From: CAZQGO01 sp964593065
Lineage (GTDB): Bacteria > Oederibacteriota > JAAXVQ01
Length of the DNA stretch: 64,000 nt
NCBI GenBank assembly: GCA_964593065.1
Contig: CAZQGO010000012.1
Location: 24,385 to 88,384, forward strand
Direction: 5' to 3'
The notes under the pieces are model-generated. The model did no database searches and had not been told where the DNA came from. It saw only the letters and a list, made by a program, of their open reading frames with translations. Below, one piece after another: positions 9,191 through 17,709 of the stretch. The position numbers were made by a program, and so were the translations under genes. The first letter of the stretch is position 1. Each line of letters opens with the position of its first letter.

Positions 9191-9234
9191 CACCAAAAAT
9201 TTTGTGCGCAGCAACGAAAAAAAGGAGTCGAGGA

Positions 9235-10269
9235 ATGCCCCAATTGACGCATTTTTTGCAAGGGATCGTCATCGGCGTCGCCAATATCATCCCGGGCGTT
9301 TCGGGCGGGACCCTGGCCCTGGTGCTGGGAATCTACGAGCGGCTGATCGCCGCCATCCACGCCATTTCCGCCCGGACCGTGCGGGCTGTGGCGGGCTTGC
9401 TGCGTTTTAATGCCCGCGGGTGGCGCGAGTTCCTGGAGGAGATGAGCAGGATCGACGCTTTTTTCCTGATTCCGCTCGGACTGGGCGCCGGCGCCGCCAT
9501 CGTCGCCTTGGCCAAGCTGATGACCTACCTGCTGGAGAAACAGCATGACCCCACCTACGGGTTCTTTTTTGGATTGGTGCTGGTTTCCGCGCTGGTTCCC
9601 TACCGCCTGATCCGCCGCAAGACCCTGGTTTGCCTGCTGGCGGCCCTGATCGCCGCGGGAGGCGTCGCTGGGCTATCCCAATCCATGAGCGGGGAGGCGA
9701 AACTGGCCAAGGCCCAGGCCAAATATGAATTGCGCCAGGAAGCGCGCGCGAACCCAAACCGGGCGCCGGCAACGGGATCCCGCGGCCTCGCCCATTTCGC
9801 CTTCATTTTCATCGCGGGCGCCTTGGCCATTTCCGCCATGATCCTGCCGGGCATCAGCGGCTCCTTCATCCTGCTGCTGATCGGAGGCTACTTTGAAATC
9901 TTGAAGGCCATCGTGTCCCGGGACCTCCTGCCACTGGCCGTTTTCGCCCTGGGTTGCGGGATCGGCCTCCTGCTCTTCACGCGCTTTCTGAACTTCCTGC
10001 TGGCGCGGTGGCATGACGTGACCATGAGCTTTTTGCTGGGCCTCGTCCTGGGTTCGTTGTGGCCGATTTGGCCTTTCCAAACCAGCGCCCGGGTGGGCGG
10101 CGAAACCCTTTATTTGGCCAACCGATTTCCCGCGGCCTGGGGTTCCGGCGAAACCCTGACCCTGTGCGCGTTCCTGCTCGGCGCGCTGATCGTGGCGGCG
10201 TTTATCTGGGTCGAAAAAAGGCACGCGCCGGCTGCCGGGGGGGCCGCCTCCGGGCTTCGCTCCGGCTAG
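9235..10269 (+). CDS. DUF368 family multi-pass membrane protein
   Basis: 344 residues. ATG 9235 follows AAAAGGAG; the upstream GTG at 9202 has no ribosome site. The start (MPQLTHFLQGIVIGVANIIPGVSGGTLALVLGIYERLI) is the hallmark of DUF368 (PopT-like) proteins, which carry a GxxxxIPGVSGGT motif, repeated here as ILPGISGSFILLLIGGY around residue 200. About nine transmembrane segments. DUF368/DedA-like proteins have been linked to recycling of undecaprenyl phosphate across the membrane in several bacteria (family knowledge); that is the best functional guess. Confidence 0.85.
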   Translation: MPQLTHFLQGIVIGVANIIPGVSGGTLALVLGIYERLIAAIHAISARTVRAVAGLLRFNARGWREFLEEMSRIDAFFLIPLGLGAGAAIVALAKLMTYLLEKQHDPTYGFFFGLVLVSALVPYRLIRRKTLVCLLAALIAAGGVAGLSQSMSGEAKLAKAQAKYELRQEARANPNRAPATGSRGLAHFAFIFIAGALAISAMILPGISGSFILLLIGGYFEILKAIVSRDLLPLAVFALGCGIGLLLFTRFLNFLLARWHDVTMSFLLGLVLGSLWPIWPFQTSARVGGETLYLANRFPAAWGSGETLTLCAFLLGALIVAAFIWVEKRHAPAAGGAASGLRSG

Positions 10270-10469
10270 GAACCCCGGGGCCGAGAAGGTCAAAGGCTCT
10301 TGCCCCAAACCCGGGCCGGTGGTACCATGATGGTCCGGCCGGCGGCACCCAGGAGGGCAGGCGCCGGCGGGCGGTGGAAGGGGCGGGATCCCAACGGGGA
10401 GCCTGGAACCCGGGCGTGGTTCTCCGGGTCTAAAAAACGAATATTTTCAGGATGGGAAGTGCGAAGGTC

Positions 10470-11318
10470 ATGTGGGATTATTCGGAAAAAGTAAAGGAAC
10501 ATTTCACGCATCCGCACAATGTCGGCGAGGTCGCCCACCCCGACGCGGTCGGCGAGGTGGGTTCCCTGGTGTGCGGCGATGCGTTGCGCCTGAGCCTGAA
10601 GGTCGACCCGAAGACCGATAAAATCACGGAAGCCAAGTTTCAGACTTTCGGCTGCGGCAGCGCCATCGCCTCCTCCAGCATTCTGACGGACATGATCCTC
10701 GGCAAGACGCTGGCGGAAGCCGCCCGGATCACGAATCGCGACATCGCCGAGGCCCTGGGCGGCCTGCCGCGGGAGAAAATGCACTGCTCGGTCATGGGCA
10801 TGGAGGCCTTGGAGGCCGCGATCGCCAATTACCGGGGCGAGCAGGCGCCCGCGGCCCACGACGAGGAGGGCGGGGAGATCGTCTGCAAGTGCTTCGGCGT
10901 CACCGACAAAAAGATCGAGCGCGCCGTGCGCGAGAACGACCTGACCACCATCGAAGAGGTCACCAACTATACCAAAGCCGGCGGGGCCTGCGCGTCCTGC
11001 CACTGGAAAATCGAGGAAATCATCCGCCGCGTCCGCAGCGAGATGAAGCCGCCTCAGGCGCAGACGGAATGCAAGCCGCTGACCAACCTGCAGCGCATGC
11101 AGCTGGTGCAGGCCACGCTCGACCGCGAAATACGCCCCGAGCTGCGCAAGGACGGGGGAGATCTGGAACTGGTGGACGTCGAGGGCCGCACGGTCAAGGT
11201 CCGCCTGCTCGGCATGTGCGCGGGCTGCCAGGTCGCGGGTTTTACCCTGCGGGATTTCGTCGGCCAGAAGCTGCGGGAGTTCGTGGAGCCGGACATCACG
11301 GTCGAGGAGATGAAATAA
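10470..11318 (+). CDS. nifU: NifU iron-sulfur cluster scaffold, full three-domain form
   Basis: 282 residues. ATG 10470 gives the family's normal MWDYSEKV start; an in-frame ATG six codons earlier is less likely. IscU-like domain with cluster cysteines C35, C62 and C106, which correspond exactly to those of Azotobacter NifU; a central BFD-type [2Fe-2S] domain with C139, C141, C174 and C177; and a C-terminal Nfu domain with C250-x2-C253. It assembles Fe-S clusters on sulfur from the adjacent cysteine desulfurase. No nitrogenase genes are in view; in several non-diazotrophs this pair is the housekeeping system. The 200 bp upstream hold no recognised gene. Confidence 0.95.
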   Translation: MWDYSEKVKEHFTHPHNVGEVAHPDAVGEVGSLVCGDALRLSLKVDPKTDKITEAKFQTFGCGSAIASSSILTDMILGKTLAEAARITNRDIAEALGGLPREKMHCSVMGMEALEAAIANYRGEQAPAAHDEEGGEIVCKCFGVTDKKIERAVRENDLTTIEEVTNYTKAGGACASCHWKIEEIIRRVRSEMKPPQAQTECKPLTNLQRMQLVQATLDREIRPELRKDGGDLELVDVEGRTVKVRLLGMCAGCQVAGFTLRDFVGQKLREFVEPDITVEEMK

Positions 11319-12521
11319 GTGGATCAAGTCATTTATCTCGACAACAACGCCACCACGGCCGTGGCCCCGGAAGTGCTGGAAGTCATGCTGCCGTATTATC
11401 AAAAAAGCTACGGCAATCCTTCCAGCATGCACACCTTCGGAGGGAGCTTGGCGCACGACATCGCCCGCGCCCGCGAGCAGGTGGCGAGCCTGTTCGCGGC
11501 GCAAACCAGCGAAATTGTGTTCACCAGCTGCGGAACCGAGTCGGACAACGCCGCCCTGCGCGGCGTGCTGGAGGCCTACCCGGAGAAACGCCACCTCATC
11601 ACCACGCGCGTCGAGCACCCCGCCGTCTTGAACCTGGCCAAACACCTGGAGCAGCACGGCTACCAGGTGACGTACCTGCCGGTGGACATGCAGGGGCGCC
11701 TGGACCTCGACCACTTGCGGGCGGCGATCCGGCCGGACACGGCCGTCGTCTCCATCATGTACGCCAACAACGAAACCGGCACCGTGTTCCCCGTGACGCA
11801 AATCGGGCAGATCGTCAAGGAGCGGGGGAGCGTCTTCCATTGCGATGCCGTGCAGGCGGCCGGGAAGCTCAGCCTCGATACCCGGTCCATCCCCGCAGAC
11901 CTGATTTCCATATCCGGCCACAAGCTCCACGCCCCCAAAGGCGTCGGGGCCCTGTATATCCGGCGGGGCACGCGCTTCGTGCCCTTCATCATCGGCGGAC
12001 ACCAGGAGCACGGTCGGCGCGGCGGCACGGAAAACGTGGCCGGCATCGTGGGCTTGGGCCGCGCCTGCGAGCTGGCCCGGACCAGCCGCGAGCAGGAAGG
12101 GTCACGCCAGGCCGCCCTGCGCGACCGCCTGGAGGCGCGGGTTCTCGAGCGGATTTCAGAGGTTCAGGTCAACGGCGACCGGGATCACCGCCTGCCCAAC
12201 ACCACCAACATCAGTTTTTCCTATATCGAGGGCGAAGCCATTTTGCTGAAGCTCAATGAGCGGAACATCTGCGCTTCCTCGGGATCTGCCTGCACCTCCG
12301 GCTCGCTGGAGCCCAGCCACGTTTTGCGCGCCATGGGCGTGCCTTTCACGGCCATCCATGGTTCCGTCCGCTTCAGTTTCAGCCGCTACAATACCGAAGC
12401 AGAAGTGGATTTCGTGCTCCAGGAGCTGCCCGGCATCATCGCCGAATTGCGAAACATGTCGCCGTTCTGGGCCAGGCGCGCCCGGGAGGAGAAATCCACC
12501 TGCCCGGACCCCTTGCCGTGA
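11319..12521 (+). CDS. nifS: Cysteine desulfurase NifS/IscS type
   Basis: 400 residues; GTG directly abuts the nifU stop, with GAGGAG upstream, so translation is coupled. PLP-dependent; releases sulfur from cysteine as an enzyme persulfide. The start IYLDNNATTAVAPEV, PLP lysine in SISGHKLHAPKGVGALYI, HQEHGRRGGTENVAGIVGL, and the active Cys in ICASSGSACTSGSLEPSHVL (long flexible loop of the class I NifS/IscS type) are all intact. It serves nifU. Confidence 0.95.
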   Translation: MDQVIYLDNNATTAVAPEVLEVMLPYYQKSYGNPSSMHTFGGSLAHDIARAREQVASLFAAQTSEIVFTSCGTESDNAALRGVLEAYPEKRHLITTRVEHPAVLNLAKHLEQHGYQVTYLPVDMQGRLDLDHLRAAIRPDTAVVSIMYANNETGTVFPVTQIGQIVKERGSVFHCDAVQAAGKLSLDTRSIPADLISISGHKLHAPKGVGALYIRRGTRFVPFIIGGHQEHGRRGGTENVAGIVGLGRACELARTSREQEGSRQAALRDRLEARVLERISEVQVNGDRDHRLPNTTNISFSYIEGEAILLKLNERNICASSGSACTSGSLEPSHVLRAMGVPFTAIHGSVRFSFSRYNTEAEVDFVLQELPGIIAELRNMSPFWARRAREEKSTCPDPLP

Positions 12522-12528
12522 GCTTTTC

Positions 12529-12562
12529 CCGGCCGGATCCCGGCCGGCCGCGGCGATTTTTC
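12529..12562 (+). terminator. Hairpin after nifS, possible terminator
   Basis: An 8-bp GC stem (CCGGCCGG, loop ATC, CCGGCCGG) followed after about 10 bases by a run of five T. The gap between stem and T-run makes it imperfect. Confidence 0.35.
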
Positions 12563-12641
12563 TAGATTTTTGCCGGAGTTTTGGCTAAAATACCCGCCAA
12601 TTTATCCAGCGATTCCGTTTGGAAATCAAGGAGGAGCGCCG

Positions 12642-14459
12642 ATGTCCCGAAATGCCCACCCGGAGATGCTCAAGGCCCTGGAGGCCACCGAGCGGGGCCG
12701 TTCACCCTTTGAAAACGAGATCCGCCGCCTGCCCTTGCCCGTCCTGAAGGTATTCCGGGCCGGGGGCCGCATCTCCCCGGCCGGTTTCGAGGCCGCCCCG
12801 GGGCAGCTCCCGGACATCCGAGAGAACGCCGCACTCCGGGAGGCGTTCCCGCGCCTGTGCCCGCTCACGGGCAGCCAGGTGCTGCGCGCCACGGCGGAGC
12901 GCCGGCCCGAGGTTTCCGGCAGGCGGGTGGCGGTGTTGTTCTCGGGCGGACCGGCGGCCGGGGGCCATAACGTGCTGGTCGGATTGAAGAAGGCGCTGGG
13001 GGCGGGCAATACGCTGCTGGGGGTGAAGGGCGGCCCGAAGGGCCTGCTGGAAGGCCGGCTGTTCGAAGTCCGCGACGAGGACCTGGCCCGCATTCTCAAC
13101 ACGGGCGGATTCGACTTTTTGGGGTCCGACCGGACCAAGATCAAGGATCACGAGCAATTCAAGAAAGTCAAGTCGGTCTGCCACGACCAGCGGGTGGACG
13201 CCCTGGTGGTGGTGGGCGGCGATGATTCCAACACCAATGCCGCCGTGCTGGCGGAATACCTGTACGCCAACGTTCATGCCGACGGCCGGGGCGTTCAGAT
13301 CGTGGGCGTGCCCAAGACCATCGACGGCGACCTGCAGGTGGAGGACTGGCTGCCGATTTCCTTCGGCTTCGACACGGCCACCAAGGTCTACGCGGAGCTG
13401 GTCGGCAATATCCTGCAGGATACCCCCTCCTCGCGCAAATATTGGCACTTCATCAAGCTCATGGGCCGGAGCGCGACCCACGTCGGTTTGGAGGTGGCCC
13501 TGCAGACCAAGCCGGCCGTGGCCTTCGTCTCGGAGGAAATCGCGGAAAAAAAGCTTTCCCTGTCGCAGATCGTGGATATCATCTGCCGTGCCGTGGCCCG
13601 GCGGGCCGCAAAAGGCATGCACTACGGGGTCGTGCTGGTTCCCGAAGGCCTGATCGAGTTCATCCCGGAAATGCGGGTCCTGATCAGTGAATTGAATGAC
13701 GTTCTGGCCGCTTCAAACCAGTTGTTGGGCGAGATCCCCACCATGGCCGAGAAAAAGGATTTCATCTACGGCAAGATTTCGGCGGCCTCCGCCAAGCTGA
13801 TGGCCACGTTGCCGGATGAATTCGAAGACATGCTGCTCTTGGACCGGGACGCCCACGGCAACCTGCAGGTTTCCCAAATCCCCACCGAAAAGCTGTTGAT
13901 CGAGATGGTCGCAAATCGCCTGCATGAAATGCGGGTCAATCCCGGGCCCTTCGTGGGCCCCGGTTCCGGGCAGGTGCAACTGACCCCGGAGGAAGTCGCA
14001 CGGTTTCAAAAATCGAAATTTTCCACGAACAGCCATTTCTTCGGATATGAAGGCCGGTGCGGGGCGCCCAGCCGCTTTGACGCGGCCTACACCTTCAATC
14101 TGGGGCTGACCGCCGGTTCGCTAGTCCTGGCGGGCAAGACGGGGTACATGGTGGCGCTGAACGCGCTCGACCGGGGCGGGGAGGCCCTGGCCCTGCCGCT
14201 CACAGGCCTCATCTGCGTCGAGCGCCGCCATGGCAAGGACGAACTGGTGATCGAGAAGGCGCTGGTGAAGACGGATTCTCCCGCTTTTCTTTTTTTCCTC
14301 GCCAACCGCGAGCGCTGGGCCGCGGAGGATCTTTTTGCCTCGCCCGGGCCCCGGCAACTTTGGGGGCCGGTCGCCGGGCACATGCCGGCCCTGATGGCTT
14401 TGAACCAGGGTTACGCCAGCCTGAAATTTGACCTGGGCGAGGAAATGGACGTCAGCTGA
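12642..14459 (+). CDS. pfp: PPi-dependent phosphofructokinase, long type
   Basis: 605 residues; AAGGAGGAGCGCCG precedes ATG 12642. Converts fructose 6-phosphate to the 1,6-bisphosphate using pyrophosphate, reversibly. RVAVLFSGGPAAGGHNVLVGL is the phosphate loop; VVVGGDDSNTNAAVLAEYL has the GGDDS signature that selects PPi over ATP; VGVPKTIDGDL carries the catalytic TIDGD; MGRSATHVGLEVALQ binds the sugar phosphate. The length and N-terminal extension match the plant/spirochaete/chlamydia long PFP group. Enolase follows after 52 bp, so the two probably form a glycolytic operon. A -10-like TAAAAT (12586-12591) is upstream, without a good -35. Confidence 0.93.
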   Translation: MSRNAHPEMLKALEATERGRSPFENEIRRLPLPVLKVFRAGGRISPAGFEAAPGQLPDIRENAALREAFPRLCPLTGSQVLRATAERRPEVSGRRVAVLFSGGPAAGGHNVLVGLKKALGAGNTLLGVKGGPKGLLEGRLFEVRDEDLARILNTGGFDFLGSDRTKIKDHEQFKKVKSVCHDQRVDALVVVGGDDSNTNAAVLAEYLYANVHADGRGVQIVGVPKTIDGDLQVEDWLPISFGFDTATKVYAELVGNILQDTPSSRKYWHFIKLMGRSATHVGLEVALQTKPAVAFVSEEIAEKKLSLSQIVDIICRAVARRAAKGMHYGVVLVPEGLIEFIPEMRVLISELNDVLAASNQLLGEIPTMAEKKDFIYGKISAASAKLMATLPDEFEDMLLLDRDAHGNLQVSQIPTEKLLIEMVANRLHEMRVNPGPFVGPGSGQVQLTPEEVARFQKSKFSTNSHFFGYEGRCGAPSRFDAAYTFNLGLTAGSLVLAGKTGYMVALNALDRGGEALALPLTGLICVERRHGKDELVIEKALVKTDSPAFLFFLANRERWAAEDLFASPGPRQLWGPVAGHMPALMALNQGYASLKFDLGEEMDVS

Positions 14460-14511
14460 ACCGCGGGCCGGACGCGCGGGAGCACCTATTTCTATTTCAC
14501 GGGAGGCTTCA

Positions 14512-15789
14512 ATGTCAACGTTGATCAAGGAAGTTCGAGCCATGGAAATTTTGGATTCGCGGGGGAACCCCACGGTGCGCGTGTTCGTGACCCTGCGGGG
14601 CAAGCCTCCCGTGTCGGCCTCCGTGCCTTCGGGCGCCTCCACGGGGGAACACGAAGCCGTCGAGTTGCGCGACGGCGACCCGGCCCGGTACCTCGGCAAG
14701 GGCACGCTGCGGGCCGTGGAGAACGTCAACCGCATCATCGCCCCGGCGGTCAAAGGCCGGGACGCCCTGGACTTCAAAGCCCTGGACAAGCTCTTGATCA
14801 AGCTGGACGGCACGCCGAACAAGGGCAGGCTGGGAGCCAATGCCATTCTGGGCGTGTCCATGGCCGCGGTGAAGGCCGCGGCCATGGCCGAAGGCCAGCC
14901 GGTCTACCAGTTCCTGGGCGGCAAGAAAGCCACGGTGCTGCCGGCGCCCATGATGAACATCTTGAACGGCGGCAAGCATGCGGACAACAGCGTGGATTTC
15001 CAGGAGTTTATGGTCATGCCGCTCGGGAGGCCCAGCTTCCGCGAGGCTCTGCGCGCCGGCGCCGAAACCTTCCACCACCTGGCCAAGATCCTGAAGAAAA
15101 AAGGGTACGCCACGGGCGTGGGGGACGAAGGCGGCTTCGCGCCGAACCTGAAAAGCAACGAAGAGGCCTGCGAAGTGATCCTGGAGGCCATCCGGGCGGC
15201 AGGCTACCAGCCCGGAAAGGACATCCTGATCGCCCTGGATCCGGCGGCGAGCTCGTTCTTCCAGGCCGGCAAATATAACCTGGCGGATTCCGGTTCGGGG
15301 ATCAAGACCACGGACGAGATGATCGACCTTTGGGCCTCCTGGATCGATAAATATCCGATCGCTTCCATGGAGGATCCGCTGGATGAAAACGACTGGGACG
15401 GGTTCAAGCGCTTCACCGCCCGCGTGGGGAACAAATGCCAGGTGGTGGGGGACGACATCTTTGTCACCAATCCCAAATTCGTGGAGAAGGGGATCGCCCA
15501 AAAATCCGCCAATGCCGTGCTCATCAAGGTCAACCAGATCGGGACCGTTTCCGAAACCATCGCCACCATCAAGCTCTGCCAGAAGGCGGGCTGGAACTAC
15601 GTCATCTCCCACCGCTCCGGAGAGACCGAGGACACCTTCATCGCGGACTTTGCCGTGGCCATGGGCGGCGGGCAGATCAAGACCGGCTCGGCCTCGCGCA
15701 GCGACCGCATCGCCAAGTACAACCGCCTGTTGGAGATCGAGGACGAGCTGGGAAGCCGGGCGGTGTACAAGAACGTGGTGAGCCGCTAA
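14512..15789 (+). CDS. eno: Enolase
   Basis: 425 residues, full length; GGGAGG precedes ATG 14512. Interconverts 2-phosphoglycerate and phosphoenolpyruvate. MEILDSRGNPTVRVFV, PSGASTGEHEAVELRDGD, GDDIFVTNPKFVEKGI (metal-binding Asp), the LIKVNQIGTVSET signature with the catalytic Lys, and SHRSGETEDTFIADFAVA are all present. It follows pfp and is closed by a terminator at 15898. Confidence 0.97.
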   Translation: MSTLIKEVRAMEILDSRGNPTVRVFVTLRGKPPVSASVPSGASTGEHEAVELRDGDPARYLGKGTLRAVENVNRIIAPAVKGRDALDFKALDKLLIKLDGTPNKGRLGANAILGVSMAAVKAAAMAEGQPVYQFLGGKKATVLPAPMMNILNGGKHADNSVDFQEFMVMPLGRPSFREALRAGAETFHHLAKILKKKGYATGVGDEGGFAPNLKSNEEACEVILEAIRAAGYQPGKDILIALDPAASSFFQAGKYNLADSGSGIKTTDEMIDLWASWIDKYPIASMEDPLDENDWDGFKRFTARVGNKCQVVGDDIFVTNPKFVEKGIAQKSANAVLIKVNQIGTVSETIATIKLCQKAGWNYVISHRSGETEDTFIADFAVAMGGGQIKTGSASRSDRIAKYNRLLEIEDELGSRAVYKNVVSR

Positions 15790-15897
15790 CCCGCGGCGGG
15801 CGGAAAGCGCGCAGGCAAACGGGGTGCGGCCGAGCCCGCCCGCGGCCCGTAAACGCGGAGCGCGGCGGGGCGCCGAGCTCCCGAAAAAACTTTCGAC

Positions 15898-15934
15898 CAG
15901 GCGGTTCCGGAAACCGGGACCGCCTGTTTATTTT
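15898..15934 (+). terminator. Rho-independent terminator of the pfp-eno operon
   Basis: A 13-bp stem (CAGGCGGTTCCGG with CCGGGACCGCCTG, one U-G pair) on an AAA loop, followed by GTTTATTTTCC. It ends just before the stop of the convergent arsR-type gene. Confidence 0.8.
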
Positions 15935-15946
15935 CCCGGATGGTTT

Positions 15947-16285
15947 TCAGGTCTCCAGCACATGCTCGCGCGCCATTTCGACCAAGAGGCGGACATGGTC
16001 GTCGTCGAGATGATAGTACGCGGTCTTGCCCTCGCGCCGCTTGGCCACGAGGCGGGCCTGCCGGAGCGTCTGCAGCTGATGGGAGACCGCCGAAGGCGTC
16101 ACGCGCAGGAGTCCCGCGAGTTCGCTGACCGCGTGTTCCCTGCGCGCCAGCAGCAGCAGGAGCTGCAGGCGCCGCGGATCGCTGAGGTGGTGGAACAAAT
16201 CGGCCAACTTCGGCAGCAGGCCGGGCTTCGCCAGCAGGCGGGCGGAAAGCTTGTCCCTGCGGGGGGATGCGCTCCGGACGCTCAC
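15947..16285 (-). CDS. ArsR/SmtB-family repressor with alpha-5 zinc site
   Basis: 112 residues, starting at GTG 16285 that overlaps the permease stop (GTGA) with AGGAGG 8 bases upstream. Winged helix: FHHLSDPRRLQLLLLL, then recognition helix VTPSAVSHQLQTLRQARLV and wing REGKTAYYHL. The C-terminal helix has D95-x-H97-x10-H108-x2-E111, the spacing of the alpha-5 zinc ligands of SmtB (D104, H106, H117, E120). No Cys pair for arsenic, cadmium or lead is present, and the protein as read has no cysteine. So zinc (or cobalt) sensing is inferred. It is the second gene of its operon and should bind the operator at 17591. Confidence 0.92.
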   Translation of the reverse strand: MSVRSASPRRDKLSARLLAKPGLLPKLADLFHHLSDPRRLQLLLLLARREHAVSELAGLLRVTPSAVSHQLQTLRQARLVAKRREGKTAYYHLDDDHVRLLVEMAREHVLET

Positions 16286-17571
16286 GGGCCGATCCTCCTG
16301 GCGGTATAGCCGGCCCGCCGTACCGCGACGAGCAGGTCTTCTTCCTTCCATCCCGTCCCGCGCACCCGGGCGCGGCCGCTGTCCAAGTCCACCTCGACCT
16401 GCCGGACGCCCGCCACTCCCGCCAGGGCTTCCCGGACGTGACGGACGCAATTCTGACAGGTCATGCCCTCGATCTGGTAGGTGGCCCCCGGCACGGAGCG
16501 GGCCGTCGCGCGCGCGGCCAGGCGGTTGCGCCACCAGCCCCGGAGGTCCCGGAGACACCAGTAGGCCAGCAGCAGGCTTAGAGCCAGGGCGGCCGCGTTG
16601 TCCAGCACCTGCCGCCAGGCGGGCAGGCCGTGTTCGTGCGGCCCGATTCCGGTGCCCGCCCCGGATGCGATCACGGCTTGAAATAACAGCCCGAAGGCCA
16701 CGCTGCCCGCGATGATCACGGCCAGGTAAATAACGGCGATTTTCCGGCCGAAGGTCCTGAAGATCGCTCCAATCGTCGCGGCGTTCGTGGCCGGCCCGGC
16801 CATCAGAAACACCAGCGCCGAGCCCAAGGGCAGGCCGGCCTGGATGAGCGAGGCGGCGATGGGGACGGACCCCGTGCTGCAGACATACAGGGGGATCGAG
16901 ATCAGCAGCATGACCGCCATGCCCAGCAGTCCCTGCAGGGCCGGAATCCCTGCAATCGCCCGCGGCGGGATCAGGACGCTGATGAGCGCGGCCACAACGA
17001 TGCCGATGAGCAGATAACGGTAAATGCCGCCGATGAGTTCCTGCACGGCGTACTCGACGAGGATCTGCAAGCGCGGGGGAGCCGCGGCCGCCGGCGGCGC
17101 CGGGCAGTCGCCGAGACAGGCCGTTCCAGGGCCCGCGTCCGCATCCGGAGGGGAGGCCGCTTTGCCGGGATCCAGGAAATTGACCGCGCCGCCGCCCAAG
17201 ACGCCGGTGAGGAAGGCCGCGAGCACCTTGAACAGGGCCAGGGGCCAGCCCAGAAAACTTGCGGTCACCAGGATGGAATCCAGGCCGGTTTGGGGCGTGC
17301 TGATGAGAAACCCCACCGAGGCCCCGTTGCTGGCGCCGTCTTTTTTGAGGCCGATGGCCGTGGGAATGACGCCGCAGGAACACAGCGGCAAAGGGATGCC
17401 CAGGACCACGCTTTTCAAAACGCTGCCGAGCGTGGAATGCCCCACATGGCGCGAGACGAATCCGCTGGGCAGGTAAACCTTCAGCAGGCCCGCCAAGCCT
17501 GCGCCCAGGAACAGCCAGGGCGACAGGGCCTTGAGAATGTTCCAGACCTCCTGCAGCAACCTGACGAACAT
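16282..17571 (-). CDS. Metal-efflux permease (SO_0444/DUF318 type) with C-terminal HMA domain
   Basis: 429 residues; ATG 17571 follows AGGGAG (a start nine codons earlier lies in the operator). About eight membrane segments; GIPLPLCSCGVIPTAIGLKK and the later matching ATNAATIGAIF are the paired motifs of the DUF318 permease family, the first with a CSC that could bind metal. The last ~70 residues are a heavy-metal-associated domain (TYQIEGMTCQNCVRHVREAL, CxxC at about 369-372). Family members of this fused kind are described as copper/zinc-type exporters. The zinc-type repressor downstream suggests zinc. Confidence 0.85.
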   Translation of the reverse strand: MFVRLLQEVWNILKALSPWLFLGAGLAGLLKVYLPSGFVSRHVGHSTLGSVLKSVVLGIPLPLCSCGVIPTAIGLKKDGASNGASVGFLISTPQTGLDSILVTASFLGWPLALFKVLAAFLTGVLGGGAVNFLDPGKAASPPDADAGPGTACLGDCPAPPAAAAPPRLQILVEYAVQELIGGIYRYLLIGIVVAALISVLIPPRAIAGIPALQGLLGMAVMLLISIPLYVCSTGSVPIAASLIQAGLPLGSALVFLMAGPATNAATIGAIFRTFGRKIAVIYLAVIIAGSVAFGLLFQAVIASGAGTGIGPHEHGLPAWRQVLDNAAALALSLLLAYWCLRDLRGWWRNRLAARATARSVPGATYQIEGMTCQNCVRHVREALAGVAGVRQVEVDLDSGRARVRGTGWKEEDLLVAVRRAGYTARRIGP

Positions 17572-17590
17572 GGCGTACTCCCTATAACGA

Positions 17591-17635
17591 TTGAACAATC
17601 GTTCAAATATACTCCTGTTGGAAACCGGCCGTCAA
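17591..17635 (-). promoter_or_regulatory. Promoter and ArsR-type operator of the metal permease operon
   Basis: On the minus strand, TTGACG (17635-17630), an 18-base spacer and TATATT (17611-17606). Overlapping the -10 is a perfect inverted repeat TTGAAC-N4-GTTCAA (17591-17606), close to the TGAAC-GTTCA core of SmtB/ArsR operators. Binding there would block polymerase, as expected for metal-relieved repression. Confidence 0.8.
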
Positions 17636-17709
17636 GAAAAGTTTGTGGAATTCAGGCTGCGGGACCGGAACCGGGAGGGAGCCGGGGAACCGGAGCGGGG
17701 GAGAGCGGT

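Noticed and set aside
10270..10469. Possible small gene before nifU
   Set aside because: Only short frames without ribosome site or conserved character; no clear promoter either.
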